DNA of 30,575 nucleotides from CAJCIY01 sp036379355 (GTDB lineage: Bacteria; Actinomycetota; Actinomycetes; Mycobacteriales; CAJCIY01): the NCBI GenBank assembly GCA_036379355.1, contig DASVGV010000078.1, forward strand, positions 1 through 30,575, given 5' to 3'. Below, piece by piece: positions 6,936 to 15,972 of this stretch. Positions within the stretch are counted from its first letter, which is position 1, and every line of letters begins with the position of its first letter. The position numbers were made by a program, and so were the translations under genes. The notes under the pieces are model-generated. The model was not told the origin of the DNA. It searched no databases and worked only from the letters and a program-made list of their open reading frames with translations.

Positions 6936-8675
6936 GGTGTCGTCGGCGAGGGTGAGCCAGCGCTCCTCGGCGGCCGCGCGCTCGTCCGCCAGCGCGCGCA
7001 GCTCGACGTCGAGGGCGAGCACCCGCTCGTGGTCCGCGGCCGCCTCGGCCATCGCGTCGTGCAGCTGCCTTTCCTTGCGCTCCAGCCGTTCGAGCGTCCG
7101 CTCGATCGCCTGGAGCTCCTTGCGGACCGCGCGGGTGTCGCCGGCGTTGCTGCGGGTCTCGCGCAGCTGTGGCGTGCGCCGGTCCCGCCGGGCGGCGAGG
7201 TACTGCTCGACCCCGCCGGGCAGCGCTGCCAGGGACCCGTCTCCGAGCAGGGCGACGGTCGTGTCGCAGACCCGTTCGAGGAACCACCGGTCGTGGCTCA
7301 CCACGACCAGCGTGCCGGCCCAGCCGTCGAGGACGTCCTCGAGGGCCAGCAGCGTGTCGAGGTCGAGGTCGTTGGTGGGCTCGTCGAGTACGAGCACGTT
7401 CGGCCCGCTCATGAGCAGCCGCAGCAGCTGCAGGCGCCGCCGCTCGCCGCCCGACAGGTCGCCCACCGGCGTCCACTGGCGGCTGGCGGCGAAGCCGAAC
7501 CGCTCCAGCACCTGGCCCGCCGTCACCTCCTCCGCGCCGATCGTGACGACACGGGCGACCGCCTCGACCGCCGCGAGCACCCGCAGCTCGTGTGGCAGCT
7601 CCACGACGTCCTGGCTGAGGTACGCGGCCCTCACCGTCTGGCCGGCTCGCACCGACCCGGCGTCCAGCGGCTGCTCCCCGACGAGGACCCGCAGCAGCGT
7701 GGTCTTCCCGGCGCCGTTCACCCCGATGACACCGACCCGGTCGCCCGGTCCCAACCGCCAGGTCACCCCGTCGAGCAGGCGGCGACCACCCAGGACGACC
7801 GTCGCGTCCTCGACGTCGTACACCTGCTTGCCGAGGCGGGCGGCCGCGAACCGCTGCAGGCCCTCGCGGTCGCGCGGGGGTGGCTCGCCGGCGATGAGCG
7901 CGTTCGCGGCCTCGATGCGGTAACGCGGCTTGGACGTCCGCGCGGGCGCGCCGCGGCGCAGCCACGCGAGCTCCTTGCGGACCAGGTTCTGCCGGCGCTG
8001 CTCGGTCGCGGCCGCCTGCCGCTCCCGCTCCGCCCGGGCCAGCACGTACGCGCCGTAGCCCCCGTCGTACGCGTGCACCTGCGCGTCCGCGACCTCCCAC
8101 GTCACCGTCGCGACCTCGTCGAGGAACCAGCGGTCGTGCGTGACCGCGAGCAGGCCCCGGTGCCGGGGCCGGCCGGTGAGGTGCGCGGCCAGCCAGGCGA
8201 CCCCCTCGACGTCGAGGTGGTTGGTCGGCTCGTCGAGCACGAGCAGGTCGAGATCCGAGACGAGCAGCGCCGCGAGCGCGGTGCGCCGCCGCTCCCCGCC
8301 CGACAGGGACCCCACGGTCCGGGCGAGCAGGGAGTCCAGCTCGAGGCCGGCCAGCACATCACGGACGTGGGCGTCGCCGCGCCACTCGTGCTCGGCCGCC
8401 GCCCCCACCAGGGCGTGCAGCACGGTCGCGCGGGGATCGAGGTCGTCCACCTGCCCGAGCAGCCCGACCCGGAGCCCCGTGACGTGCGCGACGCGACCAC
8501 CGTCCACGCCGGTCGCGCCCGCCAGCACCCGTACGAGCGTCGTCTTGCCGGCGCCGTTGCGGCCGACGATCCCGATCCGCTGACCGTCGGCCACTCCCAG
8601 GGAGACGCCGTCGAGCAGGATCGTCGTCCCCGCCGCCTTCGTGACCGCCTCCAGCGACACGAGAACGGCGGGCAT
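6933..8675 (-). CDS. ABC-F family ATPase (Uup-like)
   Basis: A soluble tandem ABC ATPase of about 580 residues with no membrane segments, the ABC-F class that acts on ribosomes. Each half has all motifs: Walker A GRNGAGKTT and GVNGAGKTT, signature LSGGERRR twice, and Walker B with LVLDEPTNHLD and LVLDEPTNDLD. An arginine-rich linker between the halves fits the P-site tRNA interaction motif. The C terminus (last ~85 residues) is a charged coiled coil like that of Uup. Substrate or antibiotic specificity cannot be told. The ATG at 8675 is preferred because TAGGGT lies 7 bases upstream (leaderless). A GTG three codons earlier would fall right at the -10. Confidence 0.92.
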   Translation of the reverse strand: MPAVLVSLEAVTKAAGTTILLDGVSLGVADGQRIGIVGRNGAGKTTLVRVLAGATGVDGGRVAHVTGLRVGLLGQVDDLDPRATVLHALVGAAAEHEWRGDAHVRDVLAGLELDSLLARTVGSLSGGERRRTALAALLVSDLDLLVLDEPTNHLDVEGVAWLAAHLTGRPRHRGLLAVTHDRWFLDEVATVTWEVADAQVHAYDGGYGAYVLARAERERQAAATEQRRQNLVRKELAWLRRGAPARTSKPRYRIEAANALIAGEPPPRDREGLQRFAAARLGKQVYDVEDATVVLGGRRLLDGVTWRLGPGDRVGVIGVNGAGKTTLLRVLVGEQPLDAGSVRAGQTVRAAYLSQDVVELPHELRVLAAVEAVARVVTIGAEEVTAGQVLERFGFAASRQWTPVGDLSGGERRRLQLLRLLMSGPNVLVLDEPTNDLDLDTLLALEDVLDGWAGTLVVVSHDRWFLERVCDTTVALLGDGSLAALPGGVEQYLAARRDRRTPQLRETRSNAGDTRAVRKELQAIERTLERLERKERQLHDAMAEAAADHERVLALDVELRALADERAAAEERWLTLADDT

Positions 8676-8682
8676 CAGCCGC

Positions 8683-8688
8683 ACCCTA
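8683..8688 (-). promoter_or_regulatory. Leaderless -10 element of the ABC-F gene
   Basis: TAGGGT on the minus strand, 7 bases before the ATG at 8675. This supports the internal ATG over the earlier GTG at 8684 as the start. Confidence 0.45.
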
Positions 8689-8732
8689 ACGACGCGCGGA
8701 GGTGCCCTGGCGGCCGCGCTGCCCTGTCGCGC

Positions 8733-9527
8733 TCAGGGACGCACGTACGGGGGGAACGTCGGCGGACGCTTCTCCTTGAACGCCGCAACCGCGCCCATCA
8801 GGTCGGGCCAGTCGAAGCTCTCGCGCATCAGCTCGAGGGACCGGCGGAAACCCTCCTCGACCGACTCGCCGTTGGCCACCGCACGCAACTGGTCCTTCAT
8901 CACCGCGTGGCTGTGGGGGGACGTGCCGTCCGCGACCTCGCGCGCCCAGGCCTGCGCGGCCGGCAGCAGCTCGTCGTCGGGGAGAACGCGGGTGACCAGC
9001 CCGAGCGACAACGCCTCGTCGGCCTCGACGTACCGTCCCGACAGCAGCAGCTCGGCCGCGGCGGACTGGCCGACGGCGGCCACCAGGTTGTGGGCCATGC
9101 CCCACTCGGCCACCAGGCCGAGGCGGGCGAACGTCGTGCCGATCCGGGCGCTCCGGCCCGCGTACCGCACGTCCGCCATCAGCGCGTACGCCGTGCCCAT
9201 GCCGGCACTCGGCCCGTTGATCGCGGCGATCACCGGAGTGTGCATGTTGAGCGGCGCGTCCAGGGGCGCCGCGGCGCGCCCACCCTCCGAGTCCGTGCCG
9301 CCGAACACCGAGTTCGCCACCAGGTCCGCGCCGGCGCAGAAGCCACGGCCGGCGCCGGTGACCACGATCACGCGCACGTCCGGGTTGGCGTCGAGGTCGG
9401 CCATCAGGCTGCAGTAGCGACCGTGCATCTCCGCGGTCATGGCGTTGAGGTGATGTGGCCGGTTGAGCGTCACCGTGGCGACGCGGTCGGCGGTCTCGAC
9501 AAGGACGACGTCCTCCTGGGTGCCCAT
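8733..9527 (-). CDS. Enoyl-CoA hydratase/isomerase family (crotonase) protein
   Basis: A 264-residue crotonase-fold protein. The oxyanion-hole segments are present: GRGFCAGADL and INGPSAGMG. Aligned by eye with rat mitochondrial hydratase, the second catalytic Glu (Glu164) is kept in SAAAELLLSG. The first (Glu144) is replaced by Phe in RIGTTFARLG. It may therefore be an isomerase, a specialised hydratase or another crotonase rather than a classical enoyl-CoA hydratase. The ATG follows TACAGT by 6 bases, giving a leaderless message divergent from the thioesterase gene. Same strand as the ABC-F gene downstream, 57 bases away. Confidence 0.9.
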   Translation of the reverse strand: MGTQEDVVLVETADRVATVTLNRPHHLNAMTAEMHGRYCSLMADLDANPDVRVIVVTGAGRGFCAGADLVANSVFGGTDSEGGRAAAPLDAPLNMHTPVIAAINGPSAGMGTAYALMADVRYAGRSARIGTTFARLGLVAEWGMAHNLVAAVGQSAAAELLLSGRYVEADEALSLGLVTRVLPDDELLPAAQAWAREVADGTSPHSHAVMKDQLRAVANGESVEEGFRRSLELMRESFDWPDLMGAVAAFKEKRPPTFPPYVRP

Positions 9528-9533
9528 CGTGGC

Positions 9534-9556
9534 ACTGTAGCCAGCGGCGCTAGCCT
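9534..9556. promoter_or_regulatory. Back-to-back leaderless -10 elements for two divergent genes
   Basis: The 37-base gap between divergent start codons holds TACAGT on the minus strand (9534-9539, 6 bases before the crotonase ATG) and TAGCCT on the plus strand (9551-9556, 8 bases before the thioesterase GTG). Each -35 region must lie over the other gene's -10 or coding start. Confidence 0.5.
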
Positions 9557-9564
9557 GCCCGACC

Positions 9565-9981
9565 GTGCCCGCAGATCCCGGCGTCTACCGCTCCCCGGTC
9601 CGCTACTTCGAGGTGGACGCCCAGGGCGTCGTGTTCAACATGTGGTACCTCGGCTACGTCGACGAGGCCTCGTCGTGGTTCTTCGACCGCCTGCCGTGCG
9701 CCCGGCTCCGCGAGCTGGACATGGACGTGCAACTGGTGCACGCCGACATCGACTGGTCGGGCTCCCTGCGCGCGGGCGACACCGCGCACATCGCGGTGGC
9801 CGCCGAACGCATCGGGACGACGAGCTTCACCCTGCGCTTCGAGGTTCGCCGCTCAGCGGACACGGGCCTGTCCCCCGTCGCGGTCGTCCGGGTCGTGTAC
9901 GTCGTCGTCGGAGCCGACATCGCCTCCGGCAAGCGGCCGATTCCGGACGAGCTGCGCGAGGCCCTGCTCCGCGCCGGCTGA
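9565..9981 (+). CDS. Hot-dog fold acyl-CoA thioesterase (4HBT type)
   Basis: A 138-residue single hot-dog domain. The segment RYFEVDAQGVVFNMWYLGYV, with D18 as likely nucleophile or base, and the following DEA match the 4-hydroxybenzoyl-CoA thioesterase/YbgC pattern. It should hydrolyse an acyl-CoA to free acid and CoA in the cytoplasm; the substrate is unknown. The GTG start has no Shine-Dalgarno but follows TAGCCT by 8 bases. It is divergent from a crotonase and its 3' end overlaps the converging MFS gene by 129 bases. Confidence 0.88.
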   Translation: MPADPGVYRSPVRYFEVDAQGVVFNMWYLGYVDEASSWFFDRLPCARLRELDMDVQLVHADIDWSGSLRAGDTAHIAVAAERIGTTSFTLRFEVRRSADTGLSPVAVVRVVYVVVGADIASGKRPIPDELREALLRAG

Positions 9982-11274
9982 CCGCTCCGGGCCGGCCCGG
10001 AAGATCGGTGACCCGCGGCGGAACAGCCAGCCGAACGACAGCGCGTTGAGCAGCTGGAAGAACGCGCCGATCTCGAACGGGGCGGCCAGGCTGACCTCGT
10101 CGAACAGGTAGCCGGCGAACAGCGGAGCGCCCGCGGCGATGCCCTGGCTGGGCAGCCGGGAGAGCGCGGCGACCCGGGCCCGCTCCGCTGCCGGCGCGGT
10201 CGTCATCACGAACGACTGGCGTACCGCCATGCCGATGCGCTGCACGGACATCCGCAGCGTGTAGACGCCGCCGGCCACCACCAGCGACGGGGAGAGCGCG
10301 AGCGGCACCAAGAGCAGCGCCTGCACGCTGCGCAGGACCACGACCGACGGGACGACGCCGAACCGCGCGGCCACGCGGTGGGTGAGCAGGTTCGTGCCGA
10401 TCGTGACGACGTTGACGACGATGTAGATCAGCCCGACCGTGGTCGTCCCGGCGTCGAACCGGCGGAAGAACCAGTATGTGATGAACGGCCCGAACAGCCC
10501 GACCGCGATGCCGTTGGTGAGGTTCGTGACCCACAGCCGCCACACCAGCGATCGGCCGATCTCCGACAGCCGCCGCTCCGCGCGCGTGGACGACGACGGT
10601 TGCGCCGGCGGGCGAGTGGGGCGTCCGGCCTCGCGCACGGGCACGGCCGCCAGGGCGGCCGCGACCGCGAGCACGGCGGCGGCGAGGAAGGCGATCCGGT
10701 ACGTCGCCGGCGTCACGGCGCCCGGCGCGTGGGCCGGCGCCCCGACGGGGGTGGCGGCGAGCACCGCGCCGAGCAGGCCACCTGCCGCCGAGGCGGAGGC
10801 GACCAGCCCGAACAGGCGCGGCCGGTCCTGGTCGGACACCGTCCCCGCCAGGAGGGCCTGCTCCGCCGGCTGGTACGGGCCGACCGCACCCGACCCGGCC
10901 CCGCTGCCCCGGCCGAACGACCCCAGCGCTGCGAACACGAACAGCAGCACCGTCCGGTCGGTGACCATGAACACCACCGCGGCCACCGCCGACGCGAGCG
11001 GCAACGCGACCACGAACGGCCGCCGCCCCACCCGGTCGGAGTACGTGCCCACCAGCAGCGACATCGCGGCCGAGGCCACCGCGACCAGCGCGAACATCAC
11101 CGCGAGCTTCGTGGCCGAGTAGCCCGCCCGCGCCAGGTAGATCGGGACGACGACGCTGACGAGCGCCCGCTCGCCGCTCATCAGCACGCGCGCGAGCAGC
11201 AGCAGGTGCGCGTCCCGTCCACCAGGGAGGTAGCGCGACCAGGAGCGACGGGGCTCGCTCCCGGGGTCCGTCAC
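9853..11274 (-). CDS. MFS transporter
   Basis: A 473-residue polytopic membrane protein with about 12 hydrophobic segments. The MFS loop 2-3 signature is visible as GTYSDRVGRRPFV. A long cytoplasmic loop follows TM6 (about residues 210-240, rich in Arg, Pro and Ser). Substrate not recognisable. The GTG start has AGGA about 9 bases upstream. The last ~43 codons, a polar Asp-rich tail (GSDDDVHDPDDRDGG), lie inside the convergent thioesterase gene. The tail may be real or may reflect a lost stop codon. The gene lies downstream of merR-sahH on the same strand, 80 bases away. Confidence 0.88.
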   Translation of the reverse strand: MTDPGSEPRRSWSRYLPGGRDAHLLLLARVLMSGERALVSVVVPIYLARAGYSATKLAVMFALVAVASAAMSLLVGTYSDRVGRRPFVVALPLASAVAAVVFMVTDRTVLLFVFAALGSFGRGSGAGSGAVGPYQPAEQALLAGTVSDQDRPRLFGLVASASAAGGLLGAVLAATPVGAPAHAPGAVTPATYRIAFLAAAVLAVAAALAAVPVREAGRPTRPPAQPSSSTRAERRLSEIGRSLVWRLWVTNLTNGIAVGLFGPFITYWFFRRFDAGTTTVGLIYIVVNVVTIGTNLLTHRVAARFGVVPSVVVLRSVQALLLVPLALSPSLVVAGGVYTLRMSVQRIGMAVRQSFVMTTAPAAERARVAALSRLPSQGIAAGAPLFAGYLFDEVSLAAPFEIGAFFQLLNALSFGWLFRRGSPIFRAGPERSAGAEQGLAQLVRNRPLAGGDVGSDDDVHDPDDRDGGQARVR

Positions 11275-11354
11275 ATCTGTCGATCCTGCCCGGCGTCACC
11301 CGCGGGCGGCGCGGCGATCATGCGTCTGGCTCGCCTCGCCCGCAGGGGCCGCCG

Positions 11355-13214
<1,860 letters not shown>

Positions 13215-13223
13215 GACCCGGCG

Positions 13224-13229
13224 AGGCTA
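13224..13229 (-). promoter_or_regulatory. -10 element of merR-sahH
   Basis: TAGCCT on the minus strand, nine bases before the first ATG. No Shine-Dalgarno is present, so the message is probably leaderless or nearly so. The -35 region is weak: TTGTGA is present but with a 22-base spacer, longer than the standard 17. Long spacers are typical of MerR-controlled promoters, although 19-20 bases is usual. Confidence 0.45.
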
Positions 13230-13244
13230 ACACAGTCGTGTCAG
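13227..13244. promoter_or_regulatory. Candidate operator palindrome over the merR-sahH promoter
   Basis: CTAACAC-AGTC-GTGTCAG: two 7-base half-sites with one mismatch, separated by 4 bases. It lies between the -35 area and the start and overlaps the first bases of the -10. This is where MerR-family dimers bind, so the N-terminal domain of the adjacent gene is the obvious candidate ligand. Binding is inferred. Confidence 0.45.
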
Positions 13245-13251
13245 ATTTGGC

Positions 13252-13800
13252 TCACAAGGGCGTCCACGCCGCGACGAGGTACGCGACGCCGAACGGCGCC
13301 TCGTGCGCCAGCAGCCGTCCGTGCCAGCGCCGCCCGGCCGCCAGCCGCCCGAGCGCGCGCAGCGCGGGAGCGCCGTCGGCCAGCAGCACCGGAGCGGGAC
13401 GGTAGGCGGCGAGCCCCGCGGCGTCGCCGGCCGCGAGCAGCGCGGCCAGGGCGTCGTCGCTCGCCTCGGCGTCGGGGTGCGGGCCCGCCGGCGCCAGCGG
13501 GCCGCGCGCCGCCGACCCGTCGGCGAGCACCAGCAGCGCCGTACCGGGAGCGACGTCGACGTCGCGGTCGGCGTCGAGCGCGAGCATCTTCTGGGGCTCG
13601 ATCCCCGCCGCCCGGCACAGCCAGGCGGCCACGTCGTACCCGCCCGGCGGACCGGACTCGAGGACGACGACGGGGCCGGCGCCGAGGACGCCGACCGCCT
13701 CCAGGGACCGGGCGCGCAGGTCGGCGAGCGGGTCCGAACGGCCACCGACGCCCGGCAGCAGCAACGGCGGGTGCGGGACGACGGCCGCAGCGCGGATCAC
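13252..13800 (-). CDS. Class III extradiol dioxygenase (LigB)-like protein
   Basis: A 182-residue Ala-rich protein. Its start, VIRAAAVVPHPPLLLPGVGG, resembles the PHPP-containing N terminus of LigB-type extradiol dioxygenase-like proteins common in actinobacteria (conserved alanine-rich proteins of about 230 residues). The metal-binding His of true extradiol enzymes is not otherwise evident and the protein is short for the family, so enzymatic activity is doubtful. The GTG start lies 35 bases from the preferred divergent folP2 start. The stop lies 37 bases before merR-sahH, with that gene's promoter in the gap. Function unknown. Confidence 0.75.
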   Translation of the reverse strand: MIRAAAVVPHPPLLLPGVGGRSDPLADLRARSLEAVGVLGAGPVVVLESGPPGGYDVAAWLCRAAGIEPQKMLALDADRDVDVAPGTALLVLADGSAARGPLAPAGPHPDAEASDDALAALLAAGDAAGLAAYRPAPVLLADGAPALRALGRLAAGRRWHGRLLAHEAPFGVAYLVAAWTPL

Positions 13801-13835
13801 GGGGGGCCGGCAGCGATCATGCGATGCTCGGCTTC

Positions 13836-14711
13836 ATGCCCCGGCAACGCACGCTGCTGGTCCGAGGTCGCCGCGTCGAGCCCGGCGAGCTTCTGGTCAT
13901 GGGGATCATCAACCGCACGCCCGACTCGTTCTACGACCACGGCGCGACCTGGGACCCCGCGGCCGCGCTCGCGGCGGCCGACGAGATGGTCGAGGGCGGC
14001 GCCGACATCCTCGACGTCGGCGGCGTGAAGGCCGGGGCCGGAGACGACGTCAGTCCCGAGGAGGAGATCCGGCGGACGGCGCCCTGCGTCGCCGCCGTCC
14101 GGGCGCGGCACCCGGAGGTCGCGATCAGCGTGGACACCTGGCGCGCGGACGTGGCACGGGTACTGCTGGGCGAGGGCGCCGACATCGTCAACGACACCTG
14201 GGGCGGGTGGGACCCCGCGCTGGCATCGGTCGCGGCCGAACACGACGCCGGCCTGGTCTGCGCGCACGCCGGCGGGCAGACGCCGCGCAGCCGCCCGCAC
14301 CGGGTCGCGTACGACGACGTGGTCGCCGACATCATCGAGACGGTGACCGGGCTCGCCGACCGGGCGGTGGCCGAGGGGGTTCGCCGGGAGCGCATCCTCG
14401 TCGATCCGGCGCACGACTTCGGCAAGAACACCTGGCACTCGCTGGAGGTTACGCGGCGGCTTGGCGAGCTCGTCGACACCGGCTGGCCGGTGCTGGTTGC
14501 CCTGTCGCGCAAGGATTTTCTCGGTGAGGTGCTCGACCTTCCGCCCGGCGAGCGGCTGGAGGCCACCCTCGCGGCCACGGTCATCTCGGCCCTCGCCGGA
14601 GCCCGGGTCTTTCGCGCCCACGACGTCCGGGCGACCCGCCGCGTGCTGGACGTCGTCGGTGCGGTCCGCGGGACGAGGCCGCCGGCGGCGGTCCGCCGGG
14701 CGCTGGCATAG
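13836..14711 (+). CDS. folP2: FolP2-type dihydropteroate synthase homologue
   Basis: A 291-residue TIM-barrel protein of the pterin-binding family. The signature reads MGIINRTPDSFYDHGATW instead of the canonical NVTPDSFSDGG. ADILDVGGVKAG, ISVDTWRADVA, INDTWGGWDP-like (VNDTWGGWDP), DPAHDFGKNTWHS and LSRKDFLGE all match mycobacterial FolP2 closely. FolP2 is reported not to replace FolP1 in folate synthesis, so the role is uncertain. I prefer the ATG at 13836: GATGCT lies 7 bases upstream as a possible leaderless -10. An in-frame ATG at 13824 would add four residues. The kinase gene follows 31 bases downstream. Confidence 0.88.
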   Translation: MPRQRTLLVRGRRVEPGELLVMGIINRTPDSFYDHGATWDPAAALAAADEMVEGGADILDVGGVKAGAGDDVSPEEEIRRTAPCVAAVRARHPEVAISVDTWRADVARVLLGEGADIVNDTWGGWDPALASVAAEHDAGLVCAHAGGQTPRSRPHRVAYDDVVADIIETVTGLADRAVAEGVRRERILVDPAHDFGKNTWHSLEVTRRLGELVDTGWPVLVALSRKDFLGEVLDLPPGERLEATLAATVISALAGARVFRAHDVRATRRVLDVVGAVRGTRPPAAVRRALA

Positions 14712-14742
14712 CGACGCCGCGGAAGGGTAGGCAGGCACGACC

Positions 14743-15957
14743 ATGACCGGACCTGAGCCGACTTTGCTGTCCGGCCGCTATCGACTCGGCCCCCGGTTGG
14801 GCGGCGGCGGCATGGCCGACGTCTATGCCGCCGTCGACGAGCGGCTCGACCGCGACGTCGCCGTGAAGCTGTTCCGCACCGACCTCGACGAGGGCCCCCG
14901 GCAGGAGACCGAGGTACGCCTGCTGGCCTCGCTCAACCATCCCGGGCTGGTGTCGGTCTATGACGCCGAGCTCGGGGACCCGTCGTACGTCGTCATGGAG
15001 CTCGTGGACGGGCCGTCCCTCGACGCCGCGATGCGTTCCGGCCAGGACCTGGACGTCCGGCGCATCGGCGCCGACGTGGCCGAGGCCCTCGCCTACGTGC
15101 ACGCCCAGGACGTCGTCCACCGGGACGTGAAGCCGGGCAACGTCCTGCTCGCGCGCGACGGCCGGACCAAGCTGGCCGACTTCGGCATCGCCCGCCTGGT
15201 CGACCAGGCGCACCTCACCCGCACCGGCCAGGTCATGGGTACGGCCGCCTACCTGGCGCCCGAGCAGGTCCGGGGCGAGGCGGTCACCGGCGCCGCCGAC
15301 GTGTACGCGCTCGGCCTCGTGCTGCTGGAGATCGCCACCGGGCGCCGGGAGTTCGAGGGCAACGCGACGGAGGCGGCCGTCGCCCGCCTGCACCGCCGGC
15401 CGGTCGTGCCCGAGAGCCTGCCCCGCGACCTGCACGCGCTGCTGGTCGCCATGACTGCAGACGAACCGGCCGCGCGACCGTCCGCGGCGACCGTCGCGGC
15501 GCGACTGCGGTCGGACGAGCCCGCGACCGTCGCGCTGCCCGCACCCGCCCCGGCCGCCGCCACCCGCGTCCTGCCGGCGTACGTCGAGCCGGCCCCGGTC
15601 GCCGAGCGCCGCAGCACCTGGGGCTGGTGGCTGGCCGGTCTCGTCGTCCTCGCGGCGGTGGTCGCGGTCGTCGTGGCGCTGGCGCTCAGCAACTCGGGCA
15701 CCAACGCGCCGACGGCGCCGCTCACGACGTCGACGACTCCCACGACGTCGGCGACGACACCGCTGACGAGCGCGACCTCCGCGCCACCCACGACCGAGAG
15801 CACCACGCCGACGCCGACGACGAGCAGCGCGCCCCCCACCGTCACGTCCTCCTCGCCGGCCCCGACGACGACCAGCGCCTCGCCGACGGTCACCACGTCG
15901 GCGTCCCTGCTGCCGCCGCTCGGGGGCAGCGCGCTGGCGTCCTCGTCGACACCGTGA
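14743..15957 (+). CDS. Membrane Ser/Thr protein kinase (PknB class)
   Basis: A 404-residue receptor-like kinase. Kinase domain about 10-265: glycine loop GGGGMADVY (20-28), Lys42 in VAVK, HRDVKPGN with catalytic D128, DFG 146-148, an activation loop with Thr residues (LTRTGQVMGT) and APEQ. One transmembrane helix spans about 294-318. The rest (about 319-404) is an external Thr/Ser/Pro tail with no PASTA or other sensor domain. All catalytic residues are intact. The ATG has GGAAGGG upstream with a long gap. Just downstream of folP2 and possibly co-transcribed with it; 15 bases separate its stop from the converging flavoprotein gene. Confidence 0.93.
   Translation: MTGPEPTLLSGRYRLGPRLGGGGMADVYAAVDERLDRDVAVKLFRTDLDEGPRQETEVRLLASLNHPGLVSVYDAELGDPSYVVMELVDGPSLDAAMRSGQDLDVRRIGADVAEALAYVHAQDVVHRDVKPGNVLLARDGRTKLADFGIARLVDQAHLTRTGQVMGTAAYLAPEQVRGEAVTGAADVYALGLVLLEIATGRREFEGNATEAAVARLHRRPVVPESLPRDLHALLVAMTADEPAARPSAATVAARLRSDEPATVALPAPAPAAATRVLPAYVEPAPVAERRSTWGWWLAGLVVLAAVVAVVVALALSNSGTNAPTAPLTTSTTPTTSATTPLTSATSAPPTTESTTPTPTTSSAPPTVTSSSPAPTTTSASPTVTTSASLLPPLGGSALASSSTP
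15715..15925 (+). repeat. Low-complexity Thr/Ser/Pro coding tract
   Basis: The 3' end of the kinase gene is built from irregular ACG/ACC/TCG/CCG codons encoding strings such as TTSTTPTTSATTP. It is a low-complexity stalk outside the membrane, possibly glycosylated, not a spacer-repeat array. Confidence 0.8.
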
Positions 15958-15972
15958 CGGGGCGACGGCTGC

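Noticed and set aside
6906..10049. A 1047-codon open frame on the plus strand
   Set aside because: It is antisense to the ABC-F and crotonase genes. The translation is Arg/His/Gln/Val-rich with no domain, as expected from high-GC codon bias on the opposite strand.
15715..15925. A CRISPR-like or tandem-repeat array
   Set aside because: The repetition is an irregular Thr/Ser/Pro codon tract inside the kinase frame, with no constant repeat and unique spacer pattern.
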